Source of the DNA: Odobenus rosmarus divergens
Taxonomy: Eukaryota > Chordata > Mammalia > Carnivora > Odobenidae
Length of the DNA: 64,000 bases
Assembly: GCF_000321225.1 (NCBI RefSeq)
Contig: NW_004450401.1
Coordinates: forward strand, 3,870,555 to 3,934,554
Direction of reading: 5' to 3'
Part shown: positions 33,485 to 44,001 of the stretch, one piece after another
How positions within the stretch are numbered: position 1 is the first letter of the stretch
Layout: every line of letters begins with the position of its first letter
The notes under the pieces: model-generated
The model's input: the letters and a program-made list of their open reading frames with translations, nothing else
Told to the model about the DNA's origin: nothing
Databases searched by the model: none
Position numbers and translations under genes: made by a program

Positions 33485-33770
33485 CCCAGCATGATTGGGC
33501 CCCTGCCTACCTCTGCGACCCTGCTTAGGCCCTAGCCATGGTGGCCTCCCTTCTGTTTCTCCAGCATCCAAGCTCATCCCCATCTCTGGACCCTCCCATT
33601 TGTTTTTCTTCCTGGGACACTCTGTCCCCAGATCTTCACATGGTTGGTTCCTTTTAGCCACTCAGGCCTCAGCTCAGCGGTCCCCTTCCAACTGGTACTC
33701 AGGGCATGTCAGGAAAAGGAGCAGGGATGCCCTTGCAGAGATGGAGCATAAATGTCTCACCTGAATTCTG
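33485..33770 (+). mobile_element. L2 LINE 3' region
   Basis: The strings 'cagcatgattgggcccctgc', 'ctacctctgcgaccctgctt', 'cttcctgggacactctgtcc' and 'ccactcaggcctcagctcag' match L2 on the plus strand. Confidence 0.75.
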
Positions 33771-34123
33771 CTTAAGAATCAAGGTTGGAAGTCTGCCAGG
33801 AAGTGCTTGTCTCAGGCTCAAAGGTAGATGGTCGGATAGGAGGGCTCCTAACATCTTTAACCTTTTTTGCCTTTGAGCCTCAGACTCAAAGGGAGGGAGA
33901 GGCCAGACCCTGCCTAGGCTGGACCCTCCAACAAGTGTCTGTGGCCCCCTTGCAATATCCCAGTGACTGTGCATGGGTTTCACCTCCCACTGCTCTGCTG
34001 GCCAGGGATTTCTCCTCACTAGGCAGCAAGAATCTGCCCCTCATTGGATTCACATTCTGGGGCCTCCTCAAACCTGTCTCCCCCTGCCCCCATGTTCATT
34101 TCTGTTATTCAGAAGACTCTTAC

Positions 34124-34142
34124 TCTTTTTTTTTTTTTTTTT
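34124..34142 (+). repeat. Poly-T tract
   Basis: A homopolymer of about 18 T with no adjacent SINE or L1 body recognised. Confidence 0.8.
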
Positions 34143-34464
34143 AACTTCAGAAGACAAAGTCTGGGTCTATCATGAATTTTCTCCCTTTAGACCAAATAGT
34201 TCTCCTTCTGTTACTGGCATAGCAACAGAGCCCTGGGGCCCTATCCTTGCCACCCTGGCTCCCTACTGCAAGTGCTCCCCACCAAGGCTGCTCCTCTGAA
34301 GGCATCTCTTGCAGGGAATTGTCACATCTCCTGCCCACGTGGCCTGATGCATTAGTAAGGTCCCAATCAGCTGTTGGTGCCCACTGGATGGGGGGCCCTC
34401 TAAGCCTATGGTGAGGCCATCACTGACTTGGAGATGTGCCAGAAGGTCCTCTGATGCTGGATAA

Positions 34465-34625
34465 GATGCACATCTTCAGGCCCTGCCCATCCTGATTCGG
34501 ATTCAGTATGTTTGGGGACGTGTCTAGGAATCTGTGTTTTTACCACCCATTCTGGCTCCCTCCCAGCTATTTCTACTGGTGCCAGTGGTCTGAAGACTCC
34601 ACTTTGGGCAACACTGCCGGTGTCT
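34465..34625 (+). mobile_element. MER5-type hAT-Charlie DNA transposon relic
   Basis: The strings 'agatgcacatcttcaggccc', 'ctaggaatctgtgtttttac' and 'agtggtctgaagactccact' followed by 'ttgggcaacactg' match MER5A/B. Confidence 0.75.
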
Positions 34626-34799
34626 TTGCCATAGGCACTGCCAACAGCTGGATGTTCCCCATCCACCCTTGGGACACTGGCTTTCTGAATTTAAGTGCAG
34701 AGACTTCAGTTCATCCCAGTTCTATTCCATTGTATTACATCTAATCCCTCTTTCCTATATGGAGCCCTCTCAGGATGTGGAAGCTGTCGGGTAGAGTAC

Positions 34800-35110
34800 T
34801 TGCTATTTTCTTCAGCTTCCTGTCATTCCCAGATGAGATTGGAAGCCATAGATTCTTTCAACCAAGTCCATCATAAACAGGTTGCTGAGGGCAGGACCGA
34901 GGAGAGAGCCTAGTGGCTCCCCTCCAGACTACCTTGTCAGTTGCACTAGGGCAATAAATCAATATCTCTTTCATCCACTCAGGAAACCTCTGGCCACACC
35001 ATCCTTCAGCTCACATTTCACTGCTACACCCACAAAATAAACAGACCCTACAGAGCCCCAGATTCATGAGCTTTGTCCTAATCTACCATGCTAATACCTG
35101 AAACAAGAAA
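34800..35110 (+). mobile_element. Possible CR1/L3 LINE relic
   Basis: The strings 'caccaagtcc'-like text near 34860, 'cctccagactaccttgtcag', 'aatatctctttcatccactc' and 'catgagctttgtcctaatct' parallel the CR1-like L3 consensus. The match is diverged. Confidence 0.45.
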
Positions 35111-35399
35111 TTAGTTCGGCGGGCTGGACTTGCTCTTGGTGACCCCACATTGGCTCTTTATAGTCCCTGCCTTGATCCAAGCATCCCTATTTGCCCACTG
35201 CTCAGCATCCAGCTTCTGTCTTCTGGAAGCAGCTGCTTCCCGTCTTTCCTTCGAGGAATCACCCTTCCCCACCATCAGTGTATGAGATTCATGTGGGGGT
35301 ACCCCACCCCAGTTCCAGAGGACAGCACATGCTTCAGGCCTAACCACTCGGCATCCACTATTTCTTGAACCACAGTGATTCACTTAGAGATGGACATAT

Positions 35400-35735
35400 G
35401 ACCCAAACCAAGTGCTCAGGCTCTTTTCTGGGATTTGTGTTAGAACTAAGGAGAGAAAGAATTTCTTTTTTTGCTGAACTTGGAGCAGAAAAAGAGGAGA
35501 TCCTGGAGCTGCCACCATGAGGAGCACATGCCTGAGACTGAGGCTGGGCAGGAAGAGCTGAGCCTGGAGAAGAGAGACACTGAATATTGGTTCGTCATTC
35601 AAGCCCCCTGGGTCCAGCCGCTCCTGAAGCTGCCAGATACACCCCTGGTTTTTCAGTTACATGAGCCAATAGATTCCTTTTTTTGTTGTTTAAGCCCATT
35701 CGGGTTTCTGTCATGTGTACTTTAAAAAATGATAC
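35400..35735 (+). repeat. 'Family A' interspersed repeat, orientation R
   Basis: The strings 'gaagctgccagatacacccc', 'tttttcagttacatgagcca', 'atagattccttttttt' and 'cattcgggtttctgtcatgt' match the shared consensus. Confidence 0.55.
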
Positions 35736-36043
35736 AGAATCATCTTTTATAAAAATCTGTTCTTGGGCCTTGCCCAAGATGGAACAAGCATTTATTAATG
35801 CCTACTCTTTGCAAGGCTTAATGCCACCCAGTTGGGGAAACTACAGCCTGTGGGAGAAGACATAGATGTCTTCCCACTTGTAAGTTAGGGTGGAATGAGA
35901 GCCAGGTCATAAGACAAGTGAAGAATGTGTGGAGGTTAAAAGGGAAAGAGGACTAGAAATGAGCCTCTTCAGAGGACCCTCAGCAATATCTGGACCAGTC
36001 TCTCCCTCACACAGAACTCCAACATCCACCCATCCCTGAATCC

Positions 36044-36044
<1 letters not shown>

Positions 36045-36075
<31 letters not shown>

Positions 36076-36076
36076 G
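36045..36076 (+). repeat. (AC)n microsatellite
   Basis: About 32 bases of AC dinucleotides. Confidence 0.95.
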
Positions 36077-36344
36077 CATGCTAGCACCCACTCAGTCTGC
36101 TCCTAACTCAAGTGCACTTCCCACACCCAAATCTCACACACGTGCATGCCCAGCAACTGAACACGATCAATAAAAACACGTTTCCCGTATGTATTTACAT
36201 ACACGCGAAAACACTTCCACATATCCCCAGTTCCTTCCTGCACCAACTATTGCACTCTCCATGCTGCCCTATGCTACGGAGAACTTTGTGCCTGAGCCTC
36301 TCCTGTGCTGTGGACATCTCCTTGTCTTGGCACCTCCAGAACCA

Positions 36345-36790
36345 AGGACAGGCCCAACATTTCTTGAGATCTCACTTTGTGCCCAGCACAGGACTAAGGT
36401 CCTTAACTGGTTTATCTTTTTTTTTTTTTTTAAGATTTATTTATTTATTTGACAGAGAGAGATAACGAGGGAGAGAGCACAAGCAGGGGGAGTGGGAGAG
36501 GGAGAGGGAGAAGCAGGCTCCCCGCTGAACAAGGAGCCCGACGCAGGGCTCAATCCCAGGACCCTGGGATCATGACCTGAGCGAAAGGCAGATGCTTAAC
36601 TGACTAAGCCACCCAGGTGCCCCTTAACCGGTTTATCTTTTTCAATTCTCACAACTGTTTATGAAGTAGATGCTATTATCATCCCCATTGTATAGATAGA
36701 AAAACTAAGGCAGAGAGAGGGGATGCGACTTGCCTAAAGCCACTCAGCTTGTAAGAGATGGGGCAGGATTTAAACCTAGAAGATGCCCCA
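36345..36790 (+). repeat. MIR SINE split by a SINEC
   Basis: The MIR 5' part (ctttgtgcccagcacaggac) lies before and the 3' part (tatcatccccattgtataga, gcgacttgcctaaagccact) lies after the SINEC at 36420-36621. Confidence 0.8.
36420..36621 (-). mobile_element. Carnivore SINEC with 19-bp target-site duplication
   Basis: Inverted element: poly-T, 'aagatttatttatttatttg', 'gcccgacgcagggctcaatc', ending 'agccacccaggtgcc'. The flanks ccttaactggtttatcttt (36401-36419) and ccttaaccggtttatcttt (36622-36640) agree at 18 of 19 bases. Confidence 0.97.
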
Positions 36791-37139
36791 GAAATGTTTG
36801 CTGAGTGATTGAAAGAATGTTCAGTTTAACGAATGGTTTTATTAGAGATGGATATGCTATCACACACACACAACACCCACACACACACAAACTCAGAAAC
36901 ACGCATGGAGAAACATACACACCCAGAGACAACCTTCCCCACTCCAGGAGCTCCATGGCGTCCCAGATTCTGAGGGGCTACATAGCCCCCATTTCTGGTT
37001 TCCTTAGTCAGGTTTGGTGGTGAGATGTTCCCTGCTGAAGGGCCTGTTGAAGAGGAGGGGGCGGGGAAGCATCCCGAAGGGGCAGGAGGAGCTGAGGAGG
37101 CGGCGGAGGAGGACAGGATTGGACCAAGCGGAAGCCTGG

Positions 37140-37260
37140 CACCGTGCCCTCTGCAGATGACCTGATGAGCATTTTGCAGAGTTAATTTCATTAGCATCTC
37201 TGGGAGATGAACAATTAGCAAGATGCTCTGATGCCTTTAAAAGCTTAAGAGAGGGAGAAG
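37140..37260. promoter_or_regulatory. Candidate conserved non-coding element upstream of UNC5A
   Basis: Unique sequence with clustered homeodomain cores (gagttaatttcattagcatc, gaacaattagcaag), about 6.5 kb upstream of the start codon. It follows a G+C-rich block (37020-37135). Function is inferred from motif clustering only. Confidence 0.3.
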
Positions 37261-38224
37261 GATGCCTCCTTGGCTTCCCCACCAAACCACAGCACCCCTC
37301 CTCCTCACTCTTTCTCTATGCTCCCTTCATCATGCTCCCTCCATCTCCCACCCACTGTCATCCCATCTTCCCCTCTGCTACCACCATACCCTCACAGAGT
37401 CATGTCTACCACCACCCCACCCCACCCAAGCCACCTCACCCCACTCCTCGGCTACCACGACGGCCCCTCCTTCCCTTTTCCAGCCTCCCATCTGCCCCTT
37501 ACCAGCCCTGTGCTGGACCACTGCCCACAGTGCATCCACTGGTCCCCTGTGTTCTGATCACTCAGACACGCAGGGCTGGGGCTTGGCACGGGTCCAGGCC
37601 TCCAAAGTGGCACAGCTACTCTATGGCACCCACAGAGGGCAGGGCCAGGTAGGAGGTCTCTGTTTTTGATTGATTTTGGGACCAGGTCCTTGGCAACTCC
37701 CAGACAGGGTTCCAACCCTTGACAGCTTGGAACTCCCATTCCAATTCCAGGGCTGGTCTGGTGGACAGGGCTGAAGTAACCTTCTGCCTCCTCTCCTAGT
37801 GCCTGGCATATTGAGTACCCAGGACTGGGGGAGGTTGGGGCTCCCCAAAGGGAGGCCCAGGTTAGTGTGGGGGGCATCTGTAGCTCTATTGAACAGATGG
37901 AAAATGGGACTCCAGACCCCTTGGATCAGTGTTTGTCCCAGACTCCAGCTGCATGATCCTGGTCTTGAGGACACATTCCTCATTTTGCCTTATCTAAGTG
38001 CTAGGTCTGTGGGAGGAGTTCTGGCCCAGCTTCCAGCCTCCCCCAGCCTCCTCTGGGGGGCCCCGGGGCAGTCTGATATAGGAAGGTCCTGCTGGCCCGG
38101 ACCCCAGCCTATCTGGGTTGAGATTCCAAATTCTCTCGGAGGTGGAGGCTCCAGTTAGACCCCCCTCTCAGACTAGGTGGTCCCTGATGGTTCTAAACTC
38201 CCTTCCATCCCTAGTCCTCAGTCA
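37261..38224. other. Unique flanking sequence
   Basis: A C/A-rich pyrimidine-type stretch (37265-37550) and ordinary sequence after it. No exon or clear repeat seen. Confidence 0.35.
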
Positions 38225-38330
38225 GTGCTTCAGAATCCCTGGGATCTTACTAAAACCTGGATTCCTAGACTCCTTCCCAGCCTACTATAGGATCTCCAGC
38301 CCTTGAGACTGGGAACCGTAGTGCACAACA
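38225..38330 (+). mobile_element. MER5-type hAT-Charlie relic
   Basis: The strings 'cttcagaatccctgggatct' and 'actaaaacctggattcctag' match part of MER5A. Confidence 0.6.
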
Positions 38331-38374
38331 TCAGGGGTCACAGACCTCTGGAGCCAGAAACTCTTGCTCTACAT

Positions 38375-38610
38375 CATGAATTCTCAACAGGGGCAGTGTG
38401 ACCCCCAAGGGGGTAGAAACTTTTCTTTGGGGGTGGTGGTAGGTAGAAAAAAAAAAGACTCTCTATATAAAGCACAGATCTATATACAGTACATAAGGAG
38501 ATATATAGTGTATCTGTGGTATACAATTCAGAGAGGGGGCGATTCAGAATAAAATGTCTGCAAAGGCTCTTTATGGGGGTGATAGTGAAAAATAGGTTGA
38601 GAAACTGCTC
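38375..38610 (+). mobile_element. hAT-Charlie non-autonomous DNA transposon
   Basis: The ends show degenerate inverted termini (gaattctcaac at the left, gttgagaaactgctc at the right) about 235 bp apart. Internal phrases such as 'gacccccaagggggtagaaa' and 'tgtggtatacaattcagaga' fit a MER1-type element. It has no transposase. Confidence 0.75.
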
Positions 38611-38693
38611 ACCACCGAAAGATTCTAAGAAGCATAAAAGCATGACACGCACCTCACACTCCACACCTGAACACGAACACACATACCCAGGGA

Positions 38694-38721
38694 CATGCAC
38701 ACACACACACACACACACACA
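38694..38721 (+). repeat. (CA)n microsatellite
   Basis: About 28 bases of CA dinucleotides in a wider CA-rich stretch (38650-38800). Confidence 0.93.
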
Positions 38722-39224
38722 CCCTAGCACACCCTACACACAAATGCATCAAAAGTCCTCTCTCACACATATGCAAATATACACACTCCCGTCTTCACCC
38801 TCCCACACAGACATCAGGAGGCTCCAATAACACTGCATTAGTGAAGAGAAGACTAGGTTAGGATTTTAATAAGCTTTCAGATAAATAAATATATAAAAAC
38901 CCCTTTACCAGAGCCTTGATGCATCTTATTAATGTGACATCTCTGGCCTCACGCTTCTTGAGAACAGAGGAGCCCTGTGTCCTCTTCATGGATGTGGGCG
39001 TGTTTCTGAGATGGCGCACGTTCTGTTCATGGCTGTAAAGGGGAATGTGTGTGCCTCTGTGTGGCGTGCTAAATGTGGGGTGCTGTGGGTGACAGGTCAG
39101 GAAGGAGTGTGTGTGCGTGCATGCCCATGAGGGTGATCTGGAGTTGTTAGCCAGACACAGTCAATTTCCAGAGAAGTCAGTCTCTAAATTCTCTCTGTTC
39201 ACCATTGTATGGCTTACCTTTGCT

Positions 39225-39385
39225 AATATGTAGTGCATGAGCCATAAAGACACGCTGAATAAATGAATGAATACATGAATGTAATTTTACAAGGCATCTT
39301 GACCTTTGTCCTCTTCATGAAGCCTCATGTCCTAGGTAGCACTGGGCTTGTTTTACAGATGACAAAAACCCCGGCTCGGAAAATC
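39225..39385 (+). repeat. L2 terminus-like piece followed by MIR
   Basis: The L2-like tail 'gaataaatgaatgaatacat' precedes MIR-like text 'ggcttgttttacagatgaca'. Both are short. Confidence 0.5.
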
Positions 39386-39734
39386 AAGGGCAGCACCTGC
39401 ACCATCACCATCCAGTGAGTGGTAGATGACCACATGTCTCCCAGTCCCCAGGCTACCCTGCAGACACTTGGCGACCCAAGTGGGGTGGCCCAGGCTGACT
39501 TCTCTGTCTCATCACGCCCAGGTCACTTGCAGGAGGGCTGCGGAAGAGGGGCCGTGTTGGAATCCCGCACCCACAGCAAGACCCTCCAGAGAGGTCCCTA
39601 ACAATCCCCGCCCACCTTTCCCTCCCCTCCTCCCTTGTACCAGCCGACCCCAGGCCCCCAGAGCCCACTGCTCCTGTCCCTTGAGGGCCAGCTGAAGCTA
39701 GCGCTGAGCAGATGGGCGATGTTCACCCAGCGTG

Positions 39735-39845
39735 GCAGTTGTGACTCAGTCCCCCGGGGGTTGGTACATACTGTGTGCCAAGGTTAATTAAACTGGTAAT
39801 TAGAAGGAGAGATGCTTAATCTATCTGGTTAATAAAACAACCCCC
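39735..39845. promoter_or_regulatory. Candidate enhancer-like homeodomain-site cluster
   Basis: Within 39783-39835 at least four TAAT/TTAA cores occur (ggttaattaaactgg, taattag, cttaatc, gttaataaa) in otherwise unique sequence. It lies about 9.2 kb upstream of UNC5A. Conservation is not tested. Confidence 0.35.
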
Positions 39846-40248
39846 CTTGCGAGAGCGTGCGGACGCTGTCACTCGGCCAGTGGAAGCAGAGAGGCTGCAG
39901 CTCTGGTATTACGGGATCGGGCCAGCAGAATGCTCCGCACTCCCTCTGGGCATTGGTCAAGTCTTGGAACCGATTCCTGGGTCTGCCGCAGCCACCTCAG
40001 GCTGGGATCTTGAAGGGTCAGGTCTAGGAGGGCAGCCAGGGGTGCCCAGCCCCAGGGAACCTCAAAGGGGAACAGCAACAGGGAATACTGCCCAGGCAGG
40101 AGTCCTGGGCAGGTGGCTCAGCTCATCTCCTATACCAGCCAGGACCTTCTTGTGTCCTTTTGTGACCCTTCATGCCACTTCCTTTAAGAGCTAGGTCTGA
40201 CCCTCACAGTCCAAATTACATCCTTGGTGAGTATCTTTAAAATTTTTA

Positions 40249-40449
40249 GGGGCACCTGGGTGACTCAGTTGGTTAAGCGTCTGCCTTCGGCTCAGGTCAT
40301 GATCCCAGGGTCCTGGGATAGAGCCTCGCATCGAGCTCCCTGCTCAGCAGGGAGCCTGCTTCTCCCTCTCCCCCTGCCTCTGCCTCTCCCCGTGCTCATG
40401 CTCTCTCTCTCTGTATCTCTGTGTCTCGAGTGAATAAATAAAAAAATTA
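40249..40449 (+). mobile_element. Carnivore SINEC
   Basis: Full-length: ggggcacctgggtgactcag, 'cggctcaggtcatgatccca', 'gctccctgctcagcagggag', a CT-rich tract and a gaataaataaaaaaatt tail. The flanks are AT-rich, so the target-site duplication cannot be fixed. Confidence 0.96.
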
Positions 40450-40529
40450 ATTTTTAATTTCACATATAAAACACAAATACCTTATTATTATAAAAAGTTT
40501 TTTAAAAGACTGCAAATAACCTTGGCCCA

Positions 40530-40770
40530 AATCTCAGGGATTTTTTTCTGAGGGGGAAACCATGGGTGAAAGTCCAGTGTGTAGCCTTCTGGGCCTTTCT
40601 CTGCATACATACAGGTATGTCTGTTGGTGCCACTAGACATAGTTTCATTTGATTTGTGACTTTTTACAATATGGTATCTTACTGTATGCTTCCTTCTGCA
40701 GTGTCCTCCCCCCACACACACCCCCACCCTCCACTCAACAGTGATCTGGAGTCTTGATTGTTTTCTTCCA
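40530..40770 (-). mobile_element. Possible old L1 3' fragment
   Basis: The strings 'gtgtagccttctgggccttt', 'tctctgcatacatacaggta', 'tacaatatggtatcttactg' and 'cactcaacagtgatctggag' resemble an inverted old L1 3' end. Confidence 0.4.
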
Positions 40771-41556
40771 TCGGATTTCACAAGATGGAATTTTCCAGAT
40801 AGGGAGAGGAGCCTCCCTTGTCCTCAGGACCTTATGCTAAGAATGGCCTGGGACCTATATCAAGGCATCCCTTGAATGTGGGCTCTCAGACCAGTGGGTC
40901 CGCCTTGCTCCCCCACAGGCCCATTACCCACTACCTTGTCTGTCCACTTCAGCCCACTTCAGCCTGAGACACCAGGGCAGCTCACAGAAGCCTGTCTCTG
41001 TGTAAGGCCACCACAGGCTCACATGCCAACCCACAGACCCCCCCAGCTCAGGAGCAGAGTCCTCAAAGAGACAGGCCACCTCCCATTTCTCATATCCCAG
41101 AACAACTCTGGAGGGGTAGGGCCTGAGCGACACCTCTCCCTGGGAGCTGATGGGAGGACAAAGGTGCTCAGCTCAGCTGCATGGCTTGCCAGGCAAAAGG
41201 GGCAGCCAATCTCTCTCCCAGCTCCTGGCTACAGTGACAGGCAGGCCCAGCTGATGGGCGCAGCAGGCAGCAGGCAAGGGTGGAGGTGCGCCCATGCAGG
41301 GGAAAAGGTTTTATTAACCTCCTAATGATCGGTTTAATGGACTTTGAAGTCTAGTGAATTCAGTGACTAGAGCAGGTGGCATTAAGACCACAGTGCATGA
41401 TTTGGTGTGAAGTGAAGAGTCTGGAGGGTCTTTAGCTCCCAGAGCTCCAACTCAGTTCCCATTCGAAAAAGGGCAACAGTACACAATTATTTTAAGGGCA
41501 AGAAATAAGTGAGAGAGTGAGGGCAGGACCAGACAGGCATGGACTCAGCCCCCTCT
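40771..41556. other. Unique flanking sequence with a small AT-rich block
   Basis: Ordinary unique sequence. About 41305-41425 is AT-richer (ttttattaacctcctaatga, cggtttaatggactttgaag) and could be a small regulatory element. Confidence 0.3.
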
Positions 41557-41740
41557 CTATCTACCCATCCACTTACTCATCCACTTGCCCATCTACTCAT
41601 CCACCGATCCACTCACCAACCCACCCACCCATCTACCATCCACTCACCCGTCTATCTACCCACACACTTACCCATCCTCCCACCCACCCATCCACCCATC
41701 CACCATCCACTGACCATCCATCCATCCATCCATCCACATA
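41557..41740 (+). repeat. (ATCC)n-type tetranucleotide array, about 180 bp
   Basis: Degenerate 'catccac', 'ctacccatcc' and 'cacccatccatcc' repeats fill the interval and directly adjoin an inverted L2 terminus (ttcattcattcaagtattta). Confidence 0.9.
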
Positions 41741-42560
41741 TTCATTCATTCAAGTATTTATTGACCCGTTACTCTATGCCAGGCCATATGCTGTGTGTAG
41801 ATCCTGTTTTCTTGGATCTGATTATCCCAGTGGGGGTGGCAGGCAGTAAAGCAACTGGCAGTAAATAAGCAAACAAACCAAGAAGATAATTCCAGATGAT
41901 GAAGAATATAAAATAGGGGGAGTGAGAGAGAGTGAAGGAGAGGTGTGGTGGACATCAATACAAAAGTGGGGCCAGGAGACGTCTCTGAGAGGGTGATTTT
42001 TTTTTGTTTGTTTATTTAAAGATTTTATTTATTTATTTGGGATAGAGAGAGAGGGAGAGAGAGCACACAAGCAAGGGAAGGGGCAGAGGGAGAAGCAGAC
42101 TCCCCACTGAGCAGGGAGCCCAACACAGGACTCAATCTCAACACCCTGGGATCATGACCTGAAGCCAAAGGCAGACGGTTAACCCGCTGAGCCACCCAGG
42201 CGCCCCGTGAGAGGGTGATGTTTCAGCTGAGACCTGAGTGATGAGAAAGTGGCGGCCATTTGGAGATCTGGGGGAAAGGTGTTTTGGGCAGAGGGAAGAG
42301 CAAATGCAAAGCATCTGAAAAGGAAGTGAGCCTGGTGTGTTTGCATAAGCAAAGGGAAAGCAGTGTGGCTGGGGCACATGGGGGTGGTGTGAAAGGAGAA
42401 GAGGGGCTGGAGTCTGAGAGGTAGGAAAGGGCCAGATCATAAGGGCCCTTGAGGCAGAGGAAGGGAATCTAGACTATTCCAAGGAAAGCCCATGGAGGGT
42501 TTAGGCAGGGGAGTAACATGATGTGATCTGCATTTTAAAGTCATCCTTCTGGCTGCTTAA
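41738..42560 (-). mobile_element. L2 LINE 3' region, inverted, split by SINEC
   Basis: The reverse complement of L2 is traceable from its terminus (caagtatttattgacccgtt) through 'tttcagctgagacctgagtg', 'agcatctgaaaaggaagtga', 'cagatcataagggcccttga' and 'gggagtaacatgatgtgatc'. It is interrupted by a SINEC. Confidence 0.8.
41998..42206 (-). mobile_element. Carnivore SINEC with 12-bp target-site duplication
   Basis: Inverted element ending 'gccacccaggcgccc'. tgagagggtgat occurs on both sides (41986-41997 and 42208-42219). It is inserted into the older L2. Confidence 0.96.
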
Positions 42561-42669
42561 TACAGATGACTGTAAGGTCGGGGGTGGGGGTGGCCAATGA
42601 TTTCTAGGCCCCTTTCAGTTCCAGAATCCTGTCATTCCCTGCCCCTCTTCTATTCTAAACGGTTAAAGA

Positions 42670-42790
42670 TAATCTCTAACATTTGAAGGGTGTTTGGCTA
42701 TTTACAAATCATATTTGCAGAACGATTCTGTTTAACCCTCACAGCAGCCCCATTCAGCACTTTGCCGAGGAAGTAGCTCCTCTGAGCTCC
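42670..42790 (+). repeat. MIR-like fragment
   Basis: The strings 'ataatctctaacatttgaag' and 'taaccctcacagcagcccca' match MIR loosely. Confidence 0.5.
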
Positions 42791-43249
42791 TGCAGAGCAG
42801 CCCCAGAGTGGGGGCTCCTGGGATCTGGAGCCCTGAAGAGTGCTGCTCTGCAGGAAGAATACCACTGTTAGTCTTGCTGTGAGCTCCTATTATGTGCCAG
42901 CCAGGCTCCCAGACCCTCTTCTGGGAGGAGCATCCCCATTCTCCTTTGGAGAACCTCTACCGCCACCACTCAGTCTTCATGGTCCCGATGAAGCCAGGCC
43001 CACCCCTGGCTGCAGGGATGGCAGCGAGAGTTTCTAGTTTCTTGGCTTCCGTCATGGTTAGTTCAGATTGGGCTTCTAGTCTATATGAAAATCAAGCTTG
43101 AGACTTAAGCTGGGGCTTATAGAGGAGAAGTTCCCTTTCAGGTGGCTTGGTCATCTGTGAGCCTGGGGGCCTGGAATGGCTGATGGCCACACATTGATGA
43201 GAGCCTACCTAAGAGGGAAGGCCCTACAGAAAAGAGCTAACAAGGAGAC

Positions 43250-43575
43250 AAGGAGAGGGACTCATTTTGTTAGAGCACCCTGATCCAGCCAAGCCTGAAG
43301 TCAACACCCCCATATTGAGGACTTTTTAATTTTTTAAAAAGATTTATTTATTTATTAGAGAGAGAGAGAGAACGTGTGCTCAAGCAAGGGGGAGGGTAGT
43401 GGGAGGGGGAAGGAAATCAGTGCAAAGCCTGATGCTAGGCTTATTTATTTATATATTTTAATTTATTTTTTAATTTAAATTCAATTAGGAGGACTTCTTA
43501 ATTATAAGAGCCCTTTTGAGTTTGAGTCAGGTTGAGGTGGATTTCTGACCCTTGAAGCCAAATGAGTCCTCATTA
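43250..43575 (+). repeat. 'Family A' interspersed repeat, orientation R, interrupted
   Basis: The left part (ctgatccagccaagcctgaa) and right part (gtggatttctgacccttgaa) of the shared consensus flank the insertion at 43332-43488. Confidence 0.55.
43332..43488 (-). mobile_element. Truncated SINEC joined to an L1-like tail, with 15-bp target-site duplication
   Basis: The left part is a SINEC 3' half on the minus strand (aaaaagatttatttatttat, GA tract, agcaagggggagg). Where the tRNA head should be there is AT-rich text whose reverse complement (cctaattgaatttaaat) resembles the L1 3' end at 44600. One duplication, gaggactttttaatt (43317-43331) and gaggacttcttaatt (43489-43503), brackets the whole block, so both parts appear to have inserted together. 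Confidence 0.7.
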
Positions 43576-43599
43576 TACACATTTTAACAACCCTTGAAG

Positions 43600-43775
43600 G
43601 TTTATAAAAATACTTTTACACACGGGGCTTGGTTCACTCTTAGAGCAACTCTTGGAGGTGGGCATTATTACTCCATTCCATAATGGAGGACAGCAAGGCT
43701 GAAAGCTGAGCTGTGTTACCAGATGTAGGGCTCATACTCAGATCCAAGTCTTCAGTCATTCCCATCCTGGAGGGC
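43600..43775 (+). repeat. MIR SINE
   Basis: The strings 'gaggtgggcattattactcc' and 'actcagatccaagtcttcag' match MIR. Confidence 0.6.
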
Positions 43776-44001
43776 GAGTGTGAGACCGCCATGCATAGGC
43801 CTCCACCAGGAGCTTCACTTCAGTCATGAGCCAGCTCTCTGTTCACCCTTCCTTTGTCTACCCAGGAGCAGGACCCACTTTTCTGGCTTCTCTCTCCTGG
43901 CCACTGCGCCTTTTGACCTGGGATCCTTGTAAGCCTGCTGCCTGTGATGCTGTCTTCTGCCATTTCAAGCAGGCAAGGCCCTTTCAGGAATGTTACAGGG
44001 A

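Noticed and set aside
34124..34142. Poly-T as the tail of a minus-strand SINE
   Set aside because: No SINE or L1 body follows the tract, so it is recorded only as a homopolymer.
41557..41740. CRISPR-like or spaced repeat array
   Set aside because: Units are 4 bases and degenerate, with no spacers; it is a eukaryotic microsatellite.
41517..41868. Ser/Thr/His/Pro-rich open frames
   Set aside because: They translate the ATCC-type simple repeat array, not a gene.
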